A stretch of DNA of 47,365 bases from the NCBI GenBank assembly GCA_946803715.1, contig CAMPET010000388.1, positions 1 to 47,365 on the forward strand, written 5' to 3'. This DNA comes from Beroe ovata (taxonomy: Eukaryota; Ctenophora; Nuda; Beroida; Beroidae). A program made the position numbers and the translations under genes. The first letter of the stretch is position 1, and every line of letters starts with the position of its first letter. Positions 11,701-27,764 of the stretch are shown one piece after another. Below the pieces are notes generated by a model. The model did not search any database. It was not told where the DNA came from and saw only the letters and a list, made by a program, of their open reading frames with translations.

Positions 11701-14700
11701 CGTGGAAATATCAGCTGAATCACAATAGTGACATCGACAAGTCACTACATTTCCTCATCATTTGTTGTTGTGCACGATCTTGTGATCTCTCTTCCCCACG
11801 ACACGAGATCGACAAGATTCTGTCCTCTCGGAGATATCTTATGATTCGGGGAGTGAGATTCACCTGACCCTCGTCTTTCTCTGTAACTGTTTGTAACTGT
11901 CATCTCGATATCATCAAGCTGCTCAAAGTTAAAATTGAGAACACGGCCGACGATTCAAACTAGTAATCAAAGATATATATTTATTTTAATATTGATAATT
12001 TTCGATCTTCCCATGATCCCCATACTCTTTACCCCCTCTCCATTCCAACTTTTCTCCATTCCCACTTTTTGACAAATGATAACCCCCGCTTCTCTCTCCC
12101 GTAAGCTGCATCATGATTCAATGGCTGACAGGCTTCTCTCCTCGACAAGACTACATTGTCAACATATTTGTCGTTGTTCTCATGATCCTGGGAATTGTAA
12201 TCTCGACTCTACTCAACCCTGTCATCCTCATCTATTACTGGTGAGAACAGTGTAGATTATCTGTCTTCATCGCAAACAGCAAATTCCGTGGGGAAGCCGG
12301 GTTACTACCCGACAAAGTACTCCTTCATAAATATTGTCAACTTACTAATAAGAACGTCTCATTCATAATCATCGCTAACTATCATCATGACAAGTCACGA
12401 ACGTAGAAATGCGTTTCATTGCCACAATATAATGTAACAGCACTCTCATCCTATTCAGGATTAAACTGACTCGGAAATACAACTTGCTCCCAAATATACT
12501 CAAATCTCTCCCACAATTCCTCACTCCCCCCCCCTCTTCAGGAAGAACGACTCGGCCAAGCTGAGTCGTCGTCTCTTCATCCTGCTGGCTCTATCTGACC
12601 TCCTGACGAACAGCTACCCCCTCATTCACATCCTGTACTTCTGTCTCAATGATAAGTTCCACTTTAGTGTGAATGTGAACGAGGGAAGAGAAGTTGACCC
12701 AATGTACAGGTACTTGACTAACAATCCCTCTACCCTTATCTTACCCTCTATCTCTTCTATCTTAGACTATCCTATCCTGGCTTCTCTTCTCTCCTCTTCT
12801 TTTGCTCATGACTAGATCGCCCCACCCCCCTCTTCCCCTTGTATCTATGCTCCACACTCACTGTCACTCCCCCCCCAGATACTACGCAGTTCCATGTCTC
12901 ATTATGTGCACATTCGGCTGCACTTCCCAAGTCGTAACCTCGGTCCTGGCAGTGGTCCGATGCTGTTCCATTCTCAAACCATTCCTCCAATACGATCAGT
13001 GGATCCCACTCGCGTATATCGGGGTCTTCTGCACCCTCATGTCGATCAATGAGTTCGCCTTCGCTTACTGCCAGTTCCAGGAACCATCTGCTGCCGTGGC
13101 AACGGTCATTGCCATGGCGGTTAACACGTGCTACTGGATGACGGTGATGCAGATTGTGATTGGTTTAGCCGCGTCTATCCTCACTTTCCTCAAGTTGTGC
13201 AGCAAGAGGAAGATCGAGAAAACTAGGATGAGGAGTTGCTGGATCATATTCCTCATGAACATTCCCTACGTCCTGTCTGTCATCAACTTCATTCTGTCCA
13301 AGACGAGCATGGCAAAGTTCGGATATGTCTATCTGGCGTTTGTCGTGATACCCTGCTTCACTTCCCTCTTCAATCCTCTCGTTATTGTCTTCATGACCCA
13401 TGAGATTAGACATTTTGGCGCCAAATTGCTCAAGGGAGCATGGAGATGGATAAGGTATAGGTATAGGGAAATTAGAGGGATCAGTGTCTACGATTTGACC
13501 CCCAAAACTTCGGCCAGTACGGACACTTCGGAGAAAAACTACGCCACGGCCACGTTTTAGTGATTTGATAGCAGCGGAATAGCTCGAGATTCGACAAGGA
13601 ATAATGAACCACGTGTGATTGAAGACCCTTTCATTTGTTATGATTATCAGTCTTTTACATATAACATAAACTTAAACCTTGTTTTTGCATCCAGCACACA
13701 TACAACAAACTGTTGACTAACGCAGTAACTCACTCACTTACTGACTCACTAACTCACTAACTCACTAACTCACTCACCTCTACATCAATATGTCGGCGGA
13801 GTGTGGCCCCGGCAGGACTTTTCAACTGGTCCATGATAATTATCCTACTCGGTAGATCGCACTCCTTATCTACAGAACTGAGGGGTGGGGTTGACAATCA
13901 GTAATGGTGACGGTCTGATAGATCCCATAGATTCAGACCTGTACATATGAAAAACCATCTTTTAGTTGCAAACTCGTTATACTGTTCATAAATGGGCATC
14001 ACGGTTATTACGACTAGTTAACAAATTGTATCTAGTCCTTTCTCTTTATCACACTTTCTCTTACCCGATGAGACACACAGAGTTATCTGTGAAGTTCTTC
14101 ATATTCATTCTCATAATCCACTTGTGTTGTGCTGCCTGAAGGGTGAACCGTTTGTCAGGACCCTCCAATACGCACCAGCTAGTTACTCCGTTATGACGTT
14201 ATTTTGACACCCTAGTGACACCCTAGTGACCCCTTTGTAACCCCCCAAAACCGCACTATTGACCTCACCTCATCATGAATTGGATCAATTGGGATCAGAC
14301 CGTCTGTTAACCTCACTCTACTACCAGATGCTTCGGATTCTATAGCACTGAAACACAGAGAAGTGTTTGTTTGTGTTTGTCTGTGCGTGTGTCTGAATGT
14401 TTGTCTGTGTGTGTCTGTGTCTGTGTGTCTGTGTCTGTTTGTATACCTGTCTGTACTGGAGCACATCGACTGTTCCAGTGAAATTTCCTCGTCTTCTACG
14501 AAATTGAAATCAGACAAATCTTCACCCTGTTAAATATGTTGCTAAATGGTCATCAGAAAATGTTGCAATGAAATGTTGCTTCTAGAAGAAAAACAATAAC
14601 AACATCTGCTCTTCAAAGCTTGCTCCTTCAAAAAGCAGTGATCAACCAACTGCGACATTGATTGTGGGAAAAGCCAGGGTATGAAATAATGCAATGCTAC

Positions 14701-17700
14701 ATCGATTTACCTTACTTTCACAACTTAAAGGGGAGTAAATACTTTCCAACTGGGAAATAATATTCGATGAAGTTACCACAATGAATGTGAATAAAATCTA
14801 AAATAAAAACTAGAACGAATGATTAGTTTTATCAAGACTTTCACTTACATAACTCGAAGTATCCGACTTCTCACTGATCGTACCCCAATTCGATCGTGAA
14901 GGTTTGGAACCTTTAGAAATAACCTTGGACCCGGCTACTGCGATGCGTTTCACAACAGATTTGTTCCGTTTAGGTGAAGCGGCAGGGGAGCCTGGGAATT
15001 ACATTGCTTGTTATTACACAGTTTATTACACTGTTACACAGGTTATCAGTATTCTTATTGAACAGTAACATGACAATTGGGAATGGGAATTACGACGTTT
15101 GGGTTTTCAGCAGAAACTGACATCAGAGCATTAGAATATGGTAACAAAAGAACAGTGAATATACACACCTAATATTGGAGTCCGCTTCAAATCATCCAGA
15201 ACTCCCGAAATGGATGAAACCCAGCGGTTCATCTCTGATTCTGATGTTGCATTCAGCACCCACAACCGTTTCAGAGTCTCCAATTCGAACCCATATGTGA
15301 CTGAGGGAAGAGAAACGAAATATAGTAAAACTTACAACTGAAAATAAGAAAGTGGGAAATCAGGGAGGTGAAATTTGTATTTGAGATCATATTAATCTAG
15401 GAAAGTTGAAATATCGCTATCGTATTTCCTATCCGACAAGAAACCCTTCATCACTGTGAATGGAGCATTGAATGATCACGTGACTGATAGAAGATTTGTC
15501 ATCGAAGTCTATCTAAAGTAGGTCAATTTGTTCTGTCACAGCGCAAATCATTGATATCTGTGACGCGCGAAATAGACAAAATGATGGAAACAAGAAATCG
15601 TTTCTGTACATTTGTTGCGCGCATTGATAAAATTGAAGTTCGCGCGCAGCACTTGTCAATCATCAATACATTGGCAGATTGTAGGATTTCACCCTACCCT
15701 TGCTGGCGGGATTTTATCCCTGGCAAGGCGGGGCGGATTGAAAATCGCGCGCACCGACGGTAGGGTAAAATCCTACAAATTGGCAGATAGGATGGGCTAT
15801 TACTTCCACGCCGTTTATTAGAGATTGGTATTTCTCATCACTGGCTTCAATCACTAGATTCAATGAAGAAGATTGAATTGTTCCCGCGCTGCGTGACCCA
15901 AATACTCCGCGCGCGCTGCGCGTCTCCTTTCTACGACTTTTCAGTTCACTGAGTAGAACAGGGGCGCGCAACGTGTGCACAAGATTGAATGCTGTTAATC
16001 TATGGCTGGATTCAAATCGATGGAAGTGCTCCAATGACAAACTATCAAGCTTTATGTCCTCCCAAACGTTGACGATGTTGTACAGTGAACAACTGACTAA
16101 CTGAGACACTGGCCACTGCTCCGTTGCAGACAACGTTCCGTTTGAGACCATAACTGAGAATTTCGCACGGAGGACAGCAGGAACTCCTAAGTTCACCTTC
16201 GCGCGCGCGAGTTGCGCGCTCATATTTGTTCACGATTAACATTTTGTATCATTACTTTAGTGACGCGCGCTCCGTATATTGAATTAGTTTCCTATCTTTT
16301 AAATTGTCTGAATGTCAAATATTTACAGCCTGAATGTTATTGTCCTATTGTGTATGGAGTAGCTTGCAACAACGAATTTAAGGTAATTGAACTTCCTAAT
16401 CATAGCTAAAGTGACCGTCTTGAAAGTGTTTTCGTCAACATGACAATAAAAGCAAAAGAAACTTTAAGTTACCGTTCACTTCGGTTTTTATTGGATCAAC
16501 GGTTTTGGGCGTGAACTGATCAATACTCAATGTACAACTATGCGATTAGGTAATAATTATATCATCTTCAGATTCATATTAATCGTTGGGTAAAGCTGTA
16601 CTCATGACTTAATTTTTTATTACTCAACTCTGACACCAGTCAAGGCTGTGTGACACCGTTCCCCAAATTGACACCATAGTACTCTCTGTTACCACTACAA
16701 TTCATGAGTATTGAGTCGCACACATGACACCATTTTTCACCACACCCATTACATGACCGCAACCACATTTCTCAATCTATTCAAATCTAAACTGCGTCAT
16801 CGATACGGAATTCACCCACTATTGAATTACAATCCTTTCACATTATCATTTCCATATGCTGATGAAATACTAAACTGATACATTCTTTACAAACCACATG
16901 GCTTCGGAACATTCTTGAACCTATCGATTCCGCCCATCATTCCACCAACAGTTATTCTATAATTCGATATTCACTCACTAAAAAACGCCACAAAATAAGG
17001 CACACCCTGTATATCTGATGTCAGATACATCAACCCCCGTACAGTGTACACTTTCACTCGAAGAAGAAGTTATTATGAAGGAGTCGTTAGAGAGAGCTAT
17101 AATTGAGGGAAATGTTAAACACTCCAATTTCGAACATCAAGATGTTTAAGATGTGGGCGTAAGTTTTTTCAATGTTATACCAGGTAATTGTCAATAAATA
17201 ACGGGAAGCTAGATAAAGTCTCTCTTCATTTACTCTCACGCATTCTCTCTCTCTTTTAGTCTCCTCACTGAGTCACTCACTCACTCATCTATAGATGGAG
17301 TCAGTCAACAATAGGACGGTTTTCGAAAATGCATTATTTTAAGGAGCATTTCAAGCTTCTATTGTGCAATAAATCCCCTTATTTCATCAGAAATTATCTC
17401 AGAGTCTAAAAAATCCATAATGGAAGTGCGGGTAGAAGGATTTGACCCACCTGTGTTTAACATACGGATAATTCATAACTTGTTTTGTCTTCAATGTTTG
17501 TTAAAACGATAAACAAACTGTGTGTATAGCATCTCTTTGTATGCGAAAATAAAGGAGTGTGTGATGTATTGGTTACAGTGTTTGTCTGTGTCTGTGTGTA
17601 CCGTATACGTTTACGATGTGAACTGTGTGTTTGTTACAGTGTAACAGTAATTTACAGGTTATTTACAGTGCCAAGTTGTCAACACTGTCAATTAGATGTC

Positions 17701-19706
17701 CTAATTAACTCTATATCCCCTAATGATACATATCTTACTTCTAATTAACTAATTAGCCGCTTCATTGATGAGGTGTTGATTTTATTGACATTGGAAATAC
17801 AGCTCCCCTGCGTTTGATATAGGAAGTAAAAATACTATTTGAATCAGTCTGTGTGCGTTTGTGTGTCTGTGTGTGTGTCTGTGTGTGTGTGTGTGTGTCT
17901 GTGTGTGTTTGTGTGCGTGTGCGTGTGTGTTTGAAAGTGCTTCTACACTGAAGTCTTTGTTTATAAGACGTGTACACTGTACACTGTATAGAAGAAAAAT
18001 GTTTTAAAATACCCGTTCTGGTATATAATACAATGAATCTGATCAATTTGATACATTGTACTCTATCAGTAAGCATGAGTATGCTTCATTTATACACTCG
18101 TGAAGAGTGTACATTGTGGAGCATTATGAATTGTGCACTGCACACTAGGAACGACTGATTTTTCACGCATCTTTGATACACAAGCTGCAATACACAGTAC
18201 ACACAGTACACAGTACACACATACATACACACATACAATATACATACACACACATACACACATACACACACACAAACATATACACACACACTCAGATACA
18301 TACACACACAGCCAATTCGATCATGAATTTAATCGAATTTAGACGACTGTGCTATAATTAAGACCCTGTGTTTTATTTGACTAAGAAATGAAGAATTCAT
18401 TTTTCCAATTCGCGAAGCGAAGTTGAAGCTCAACGGGAGTTAACAAATTATCATCGATTGATTGCTTGAGAACACGTGGTGATATTGGGCGTAAGCCTGT
18501 GTGTGTGTATGACTGGGTGTGTTCTGCGTGTGATTGTGTGTGATTGTGTGTGACTTATAGTTTGTTTCTCGAATGTAAGGAGTATGATCGATGACCTGAT
18601 TATGACGAACCCTGTCATGCTGCCACTGGAGGATGTCACGATCAAAGATGTACCTGCTACTACAGTTCAAATTTTGCCTGTTTTCCAATGTACAAGAGTC
18701 CAGCTACAGTTCATGATGTGTAATGTGTGTGTGTGACGTGTGTGTGTGTGTACTTTTGTGTGCACTGTGTGTTACTGTCTCAGTGTGACTAAGATCATAC
18801 TCTATAGTCTATACCCACTCTAACTATGTAGCTTAATCCGGATAGTTTTACCGTTCAACCGAAACAACCCCCGATAAAAACACACACACACTCACACACA
18901 TATACACACACATATATACCACACACANNNNNNNNNNNNNNNNNNNNNNNNNNNNNNNNNNNNNNNNNNNNNNNNNNNNNNNNNNNNNNNNNNNNNNNNN
19001 NNNNNNNNNNNNNNNNNNNNNNNNNNNNNNNNNNNNNNNNNNNNNNNNNNNNNNNNACACACACACACACACACACAGAGTACTCACAGTTATTCTGTAG
19101 ACTGTGTTCGGAGTCCACATTGAGTTTCAGTACAGTGGAGAGCGCTATTTCCCCCTTCGCTTTGCTCAGACTATGCTCATCTTTGTAATATCTGATAGAA
19201 GGGGCGACAGTTTTACAGGTGGTGTTTCTGAAGAATTCTAACTGCATAAAGATTTTACTGTAGCCTGCAATATGATGCAATTATGGAACATCTCAGTGAA
19301 TGTACTGCTCCATCCTTCTCCAAACCTGAGAATTCTGTCTGCTTTGTTCAATGTGAAGTATCTCCGACACCACTCCTGAAATTAATTTGTGTGTGATGTC
19401 AACTTGATGTAATATATACATAGGTAGATGTACATTACACGTCCATATGTTAATCAGAATTCCGAAGAGAGAAGAAGGGGCTACTAAATGAACACTTTGG
19501 ACAAGCGAGAATAATGTAGAGACATTTTTCTGTAATCATGTACTTGGGATTTGGGTGATGGAGAATTTTTCCAGATATTTCCAGAAATAAGCACAGTTTG
19601 CCCTGATAGCATAGCTATCCAATTTCTTGTGGAGTACCTACAGCACACATGTACTCACATTGTCCAAATTGGTCCTACACCCAACCCAATTATGCTCCCC
19701 ACTCAT
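5703..19706 (-). CDS. PH-domain phosphotyrosine docking protein with YDxP, proline-rich and YxxM modules (IRS/GAB/CAS-like)
   Basis: Twenty-one phase-consistent minus-strand exons give 1072 residues: 19659-19706, 19326-19375, 19088-19191, 15169-15300, 14849-14991, 14447-14526, 14269-14347, 14065-14135, 13778-13877, 11007-11105, 9955-10068, 8648-8818, 8101-8573, 7315-7981, 7099-7215, 6776-6869, 6594-6683, 6439-6519, 6285-6364, 6115-6205 and 5703-6037. Residues about 6-100 form a PH domain (EWCRRYFTLN, RYYKDEHSLSKAKGEI, RLWVLNATSESEMNRWV). The middle has eight YD(T/I/V)P motifs (for example DQIYDIPP, PVYDVPP) plus YNTP, the motif class bound by Crk/Nck SH2 domains. A proline-rich part follows (PPPPPPALPPR, PPKLPKRS), suited to SH3 binding. 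The last exon has four YLPM and one YYAM, typical PI3-kinase p85 sites, plus two PVYV motifs. There is no kinase, PTB or membrane segment. It is probably a cytoplasmic adaptor recruited to phosphoinositides downstream of tyrosine kinases. The first exon is the least certain. Confidence 0.82.
6893..6980. repeat. AT-rich TATACA/TGTATA palindromic repeat
   Basis: Within the intron 6870-7098 of the docking gene, the words GTATACA, TATACAT and TACAGTATAC recur about every 8-12 bases on both strands. This makes a low-complexity, partly self-complementary block with no coding sense. Confidence 0.6.
9922..9942. promoter_or_regulatory. Two overlapping X-box (RFX) motifs
   Basis: GTAACCTGGTAAC occurs twice, overlapping, at 9922-9934 and 9930-9942. 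It fits the RFX X-box consensus GTNRCC-N(0-3)-RGYAAC. The position is an intron of the docking gene, 12 bases from the exon at 9955. Function is inferred from the motif alone. Confidence 0.4.
10949..10993. promoter_or_regulatory. Two perfect GTTACCATGGTAAC palindromes (X-box type)
   Basis: The 14-base palindrome GTTACCATGGTAAC is found exactly at 10949-10962 and 10980-10993, 31 bp apart. A 13/14 version lies at 10413-10426. It matches the symmetrical RFX X-box (GTTRCC-AT-GGYAAC). The pair lies just beyond the donor of the docking-gene exon 11007-11105 and about 1.1 kb upstream of the nested GPCR gene. Confidence 0.45.
11313..11380. repeat. GTGTGTGAGC minisatellite
   Basis: Tandem GTGTGTGTGAGC units, about 10-12 bp each, in the docking-gene intron 11106-13777. 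ORFs predicted across it on both strands are simple-sequence artefacts. Confidence 0.75.
12113..13560 (+). CDS. Rhodopsin-like (class A) G-protein-coupled receptor, divergent
   Basis: Three exons (12113-12240, 12542-12709, 12879-13560) join in phase to give 325 residues. Seven hydrophobic segments are visible: TM1 (IFVVVLMILGIVISTLLNP), TM2 (RRLFILLALSDLLTN, close to the LAxxD pattern), TM3 starting at the conserved cysteine and ending VLAVVR, TM4 (YIGVFCTLMSINEFAFAY), TM5 (WMTVMQIVIGLAASILTF), TM6 (SCWIIFLMNIPYVLSVINF) and TM7 (LAFVVIPCFTSLFNPLVIV). The DRY motif is replaced by VVR and NPxxY by NPLVI, so G-protein coupling may be atypical. A cysteine after TM4 could pair with the TM3 cysteine. 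The tail has basic residues, then Ser/Thr-rich sequence (SASTDTSEK). Ligand unknown. The gene is nested in an intron of the opposite-strand docking gene. A strong acceptor-like tract (TTCTCTCTCCCGTAAG) ends 7 bases before the ATG. Confidence 0.85.
13726..13777. repeat. ACTCACTA tandem repeat at an exon edge
   Basis: About six imperfect ACTCACTA/ACTCACTG units run directly up to the donor site of the docking-gene exon at 13778. On the minus strand this reads as GTGAGTTAGTGAGTTAG, which multiplies GTGAGT donor-like words immediately after the exon. Confidence 0.7.
15540..16290. repeat. GC-island dispersed repeat region
   Basis: Dense GCGCGC words occur in an otherwise AT-rich intron. It includes 15926-15980, whose exact reverse complement (55 bp) occurs at 21189-21243, so part of this block belongs to a dispersed repeat. 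The MITE at 15679-15778 is inserted in it. Open frames across it on both strands have no protein-like features. Confidence 0.65.
15679..15778. mobile_element. 100-bp MITE with 19-bp terminal inverted repeats and 9-bp target duplication
   Basis: The left end TTGTAGGATTTCACCCTAC (15679-15697) is the reverse complement of the right end (15760-15778) with one mismatch. The element is flanked by a perfect 9-bp direct repeat, ATTGGCAGA, at 15670-15678 and 15779-15787. Short size, terminal inverted repeats, no coding capacity and target-site duplication define a MITE. A 9-bp duplication is usual for Mutator/MULE-type elements, so that is the likely parent class. It sits in the 3.8-kb docking-gene intron 15301-19087. 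Confidence 0.75.
16300..17555. other. Intron sequence without recognised feature
   Basis: AT-rich sequence inside the large docking-gene intron. Repeated TGACACC words lie at about 16629-16730, and ACTCACTCA repeats near 17270-17290. No coding exon, RNA gene or mobile element could be supported. Confidence 0.5.
17560..18315. repeat. TG/CA microsatellite blocks
   Basis: Interrupted (TG)n and TGTGTGTC repeats at about 17851-17935 and (CA)n/CATACA repeats at about 18195-18312, with further TG-rich sequence from 17576 to 17640. All lie in the docking-gene intron. Several ORFs of 60-100 codons across these blocks are simple-repeat translations. Confidence 0.85.
18720..19075. repeat. CA/TG microsatellite containing an assembly gap (N at 18928-19056)
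   Basis: TG-rich sequence at 18724-18772 and CA-rich sequence from 18879 run into 129 Ns (18928-19056), followed by pure ACACAC up to about 19076. The gap is an unresolved simple repeat, 31 bases from the PH-domain exon 19088-19191. Confidence 0.95.
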
Positions 19707-20937
19707 TTTAACAGACAGCATGCACCAACTTTGTGTAAAAGAGTGAAGTGACGACAGTAACTGGCAGAGTACTGCAGATCTAGTTTACTAGAGTACCCTA
19801 TCTGTATATCAATTATTTTATATACTTGCCCTTCCAACTTGGTGTATACAGCAACGAGCAGTCATTAGTGTATGTATATCATGTTCTATCTATATTAGAG
19901 TTGGCAGTGATCAGAGCTTTATTGTTATAAGAGGGGAAATACAGTGCACTTCACTTTATTTGTACAATATGAGGTAATGGTGCAAGATCTACATGCTCTT
20001 GCCAAGATAACAAGCTGTTGAAATATTGACATAAAGGAGAGTGGTGATAACAGAGCAACAGGTAGTAACCACGAAGTTCATGTCTACAAAATGACTTGTC
20101 TAAACCTTTTACATATGAACAGGTCATTTATTTAAAGACGAAAGCAGATTATATCATGTGCATGTTAATAATAAACCTGAGGAAAATAAGTTTTCCCATC
20201 AAGATCCACTCCATAATACTTAGCAACTTACACTATGTTTCTGTTTTAATGGGGGAGCTTTTGTTAGATACCCTTCACAAATGATGTCTGCAGCCATAGC
20301 ATTCTAAAGGGAATAAAGAAAGTAAAGTGGATATCTTACAAATCAAAACTGTCATGATTTTATCACGAAAGTAGGGGCTTGTATACAATACAATGATAAA
20401 GAGACTACCTTGAAAAATGCATTTACATTCAAGACAAACAACCATTGAAAGCAAAATATATTGACAAGATATTGTCTGTATTTTACAATATAGATTGGCC
20501 AAGTGCACTGATTGTTAATTGAAATATGAGGCACAAATAATGAGAAAAGAATAATATCAAATGTCTTTCTGCTAAGGTGTCCAACTCCAAGTAGTGTAGT
20601 GATTGATCCACTTGTGGTAAATATCAAAAAATTATTTGCATCCGAAGATAGAATAGAATAGAATTGAATGTTTTTGACAGAAGATCAACTCAAATATTCA
20701 GAGCCAATTTCAAACAGTTATATCATTGTTAAGTAACCTTTTTTTCAAGATAAGTGAAATTCAAATAGATAGTTCTAGCATTGCCAGAGAAGATGAGGGG
20801 ATATCCTAATATTTCATTATGCTATTTGCTGCTCATGTTATGAATGACAAGATAAGATAAGATAAGAATTTATGGCATAAAACCATCACACATGTCGAAA
20901 CAATTTTATAGTGCACTGTAGTGTAGAAACAGGTCAG

Positions 20938-20950
20938 GTAACCTGGTAAC
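20938..20950. promoter_or_regulatory. X-box (RFX) motif upstream of CFAP91
   Basis: GTAACCTGGTAAC matches GTNRCC-N-RGYAAC, the RFX consensus. It lies about 930 bp before the CFAP91 start codon. RFX factors drive ciliary genes in many animals, which makes this placement plausible. The distance is larger than usual for an X-box. Confidence 0.4.
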
Positions 20951-20994
20951 ATCTGACAAGTGATCTGCAATCTGCCTGAAATGCAGTAAAACAT

Positions 20995-21295
20995 GGAGCC
21001 GCGCAGTGCAGTGCCACGCGACGCAGCGCTAAGCGCAAAACCACACGATCGCGATGTGAATTTTTTGAATGTAATCTGTCCACTGTTTCTTGCGCGCGCC
21101 TTCGATGAAAGCGCGAGCGCGCGCCGCGCAAGAAACAGAGGACAGACTAGATAACGTTTAGTAATGCAATTTGAATTCTATTGTCAGTGTGCACACGTTG
21201 CGCGCCCCTGTTCTACTCAGTGAACTGAAAAGTCGTAGAAAGGGGCACAGGTATTAGGACTAATTAGGCGCGCGACCGATTTGGTCGCGCGCTAA
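20995..21295. repeat. GC-island dispersed repeat with hairpin
   Basis: GCGCGC-rich block. 21189-21243 is an exact inverted copy of 15926-15980. At 21264-21293 GCGCGCGACC and GGTCGCGCGC form a stem around GATTT, extended by TTAG/CTAA with one bulged base. No coding sense. Confidence 0.7.
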
Positions 21296-21880
21296 TCACT
21301 CATAAGGACTAACACTTTTCCATTTTCTACGAGAAAAAGTGATGGCGCCATACGTAACAGTAGATGAATCCCCAAATTGACCGGCACTTGTAACAAAATG
21401 AAGTGGAAAATTTGGGGCATTTTAACGAGTTTTGCCGACTTTGACTGACTCAATGTTATTGTAGGATTGCATAAGAGGCTGCCGAAAGTGATTTTGAAGC
21501 GCATGATGACATGTTGACACCTTGGTGACACCGTGGTGTCACCATGACGAAAATTTTCAACATGCCCCAAATGTGATTGAAATCGGTTGTAAACTGTTCG
21601 AAACATGAAACTNAAATACCATTATCCTTTTATTTATTTATTTATTTAATTGGAATCTGCTAATCAACCCATTGGTCAATCAGTTGTTCCAATCATTGAA
21701 TCTGCCCATTGCAAAATCATATTTCAAATCAAATAACCACTCAAAAGAAAGATTTGACAGATTGATGTCCTAAAAGAATTTTTCTTTTTTGAAGTATATC
21801 TTCTTTGCAAAGTAACCACTCAAATAATCACTATAGAATCATCATACAAGCTGACTCAATATATTATTGATAGGGGTGCA

Positions 21881-27137
<5,257 letters not shown>

Positions 27138-27764
27138 GGAACAGACAGAGGGACGCATTGAGTGTGAGTGTCAAAGCTCACAGTTTTTACTAACGGACTT
27201 CAGATTATAGCCAAATGAATTCTCATAGCATGTAGATGAAGAACAGGATTCACAAGAACTGTGAATGAGCAGAATTTGCAGATGATGATTTTAGCCAGTT
27301 CCGGTATGAGGCACAGGTTTCTCATATTTTAGATTTGTATGATTGTAAAAAGTGTAAATATGTCCTGGAATCAAAGTGAAGCTCTTGTTAACGGGGAAAA
27401 GTTTCTAATTCCTGGAATCCATGGAAACGATCATATTTGTAGAATAATTGAATATCAACGTGTATAGAATACCATGGTATTATTGAACAAATCAATGTGA
27501 ACATTTGAACGTATGTCACGTCATTTACTGATAAAGATGTAACTTTCACGCCCCTAGATAATCAGGGCAATAAGAAAAAGTAAACAATAATTATACTGTT
27601 TTCACAATAGTGTCTCTTGTCACAAAAGTTGTTGTGTGTAAATCGAACTCGACTTTAATATGGTTAAAACAATCCATTAATCAACAAAATACATCATCTT
27701 TTCCAAAGATCATACAGTCTGGAGTCAATCCCATGCCCATGTTCCCCATCAAAATTTTGCAGTT
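27138..27764. terminator. Convergent 3' intergenic region
   Basis: CFAP91 (+) and the TAZ1-protein gene (-) end toward each other here. ATTAAA, a common poly(A) variant, reads on the minus strand at 27654-27659, about 106 bases past the minus-strand stop. For CFAP91, CAATAAG (27567) and CAATAATT (27584) are only weak candidates. Nothing else was seen. Confidence 0.4.

Larger units (their letters stand above)
19707..21880. other. Divergent intergenic region between docking gene and CFAP91
   Basis: Both flanking genes are transcribed outward from this 2.2-kb stretch, so it must hold their promoters, possibly shared. It has an X-box at 20938-20950, a GC-island repeat at about 20995-21295 and TGACACC words near 21514-21543. 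A single N lies at 21613, followed by a TTTATTTATTTA run. No coding exon was found; ORFs at 20096-20627 are AT-rich and unsupported. Confidence 0.6.

Noticed and set aside
15714-16242. Minus-strand ORFs of 169 and 65 codons in the GC-island
   Set aside because: No domain, overlapping frames, repeat-derived sequence and an inserted MITE. Treated as non-coding.
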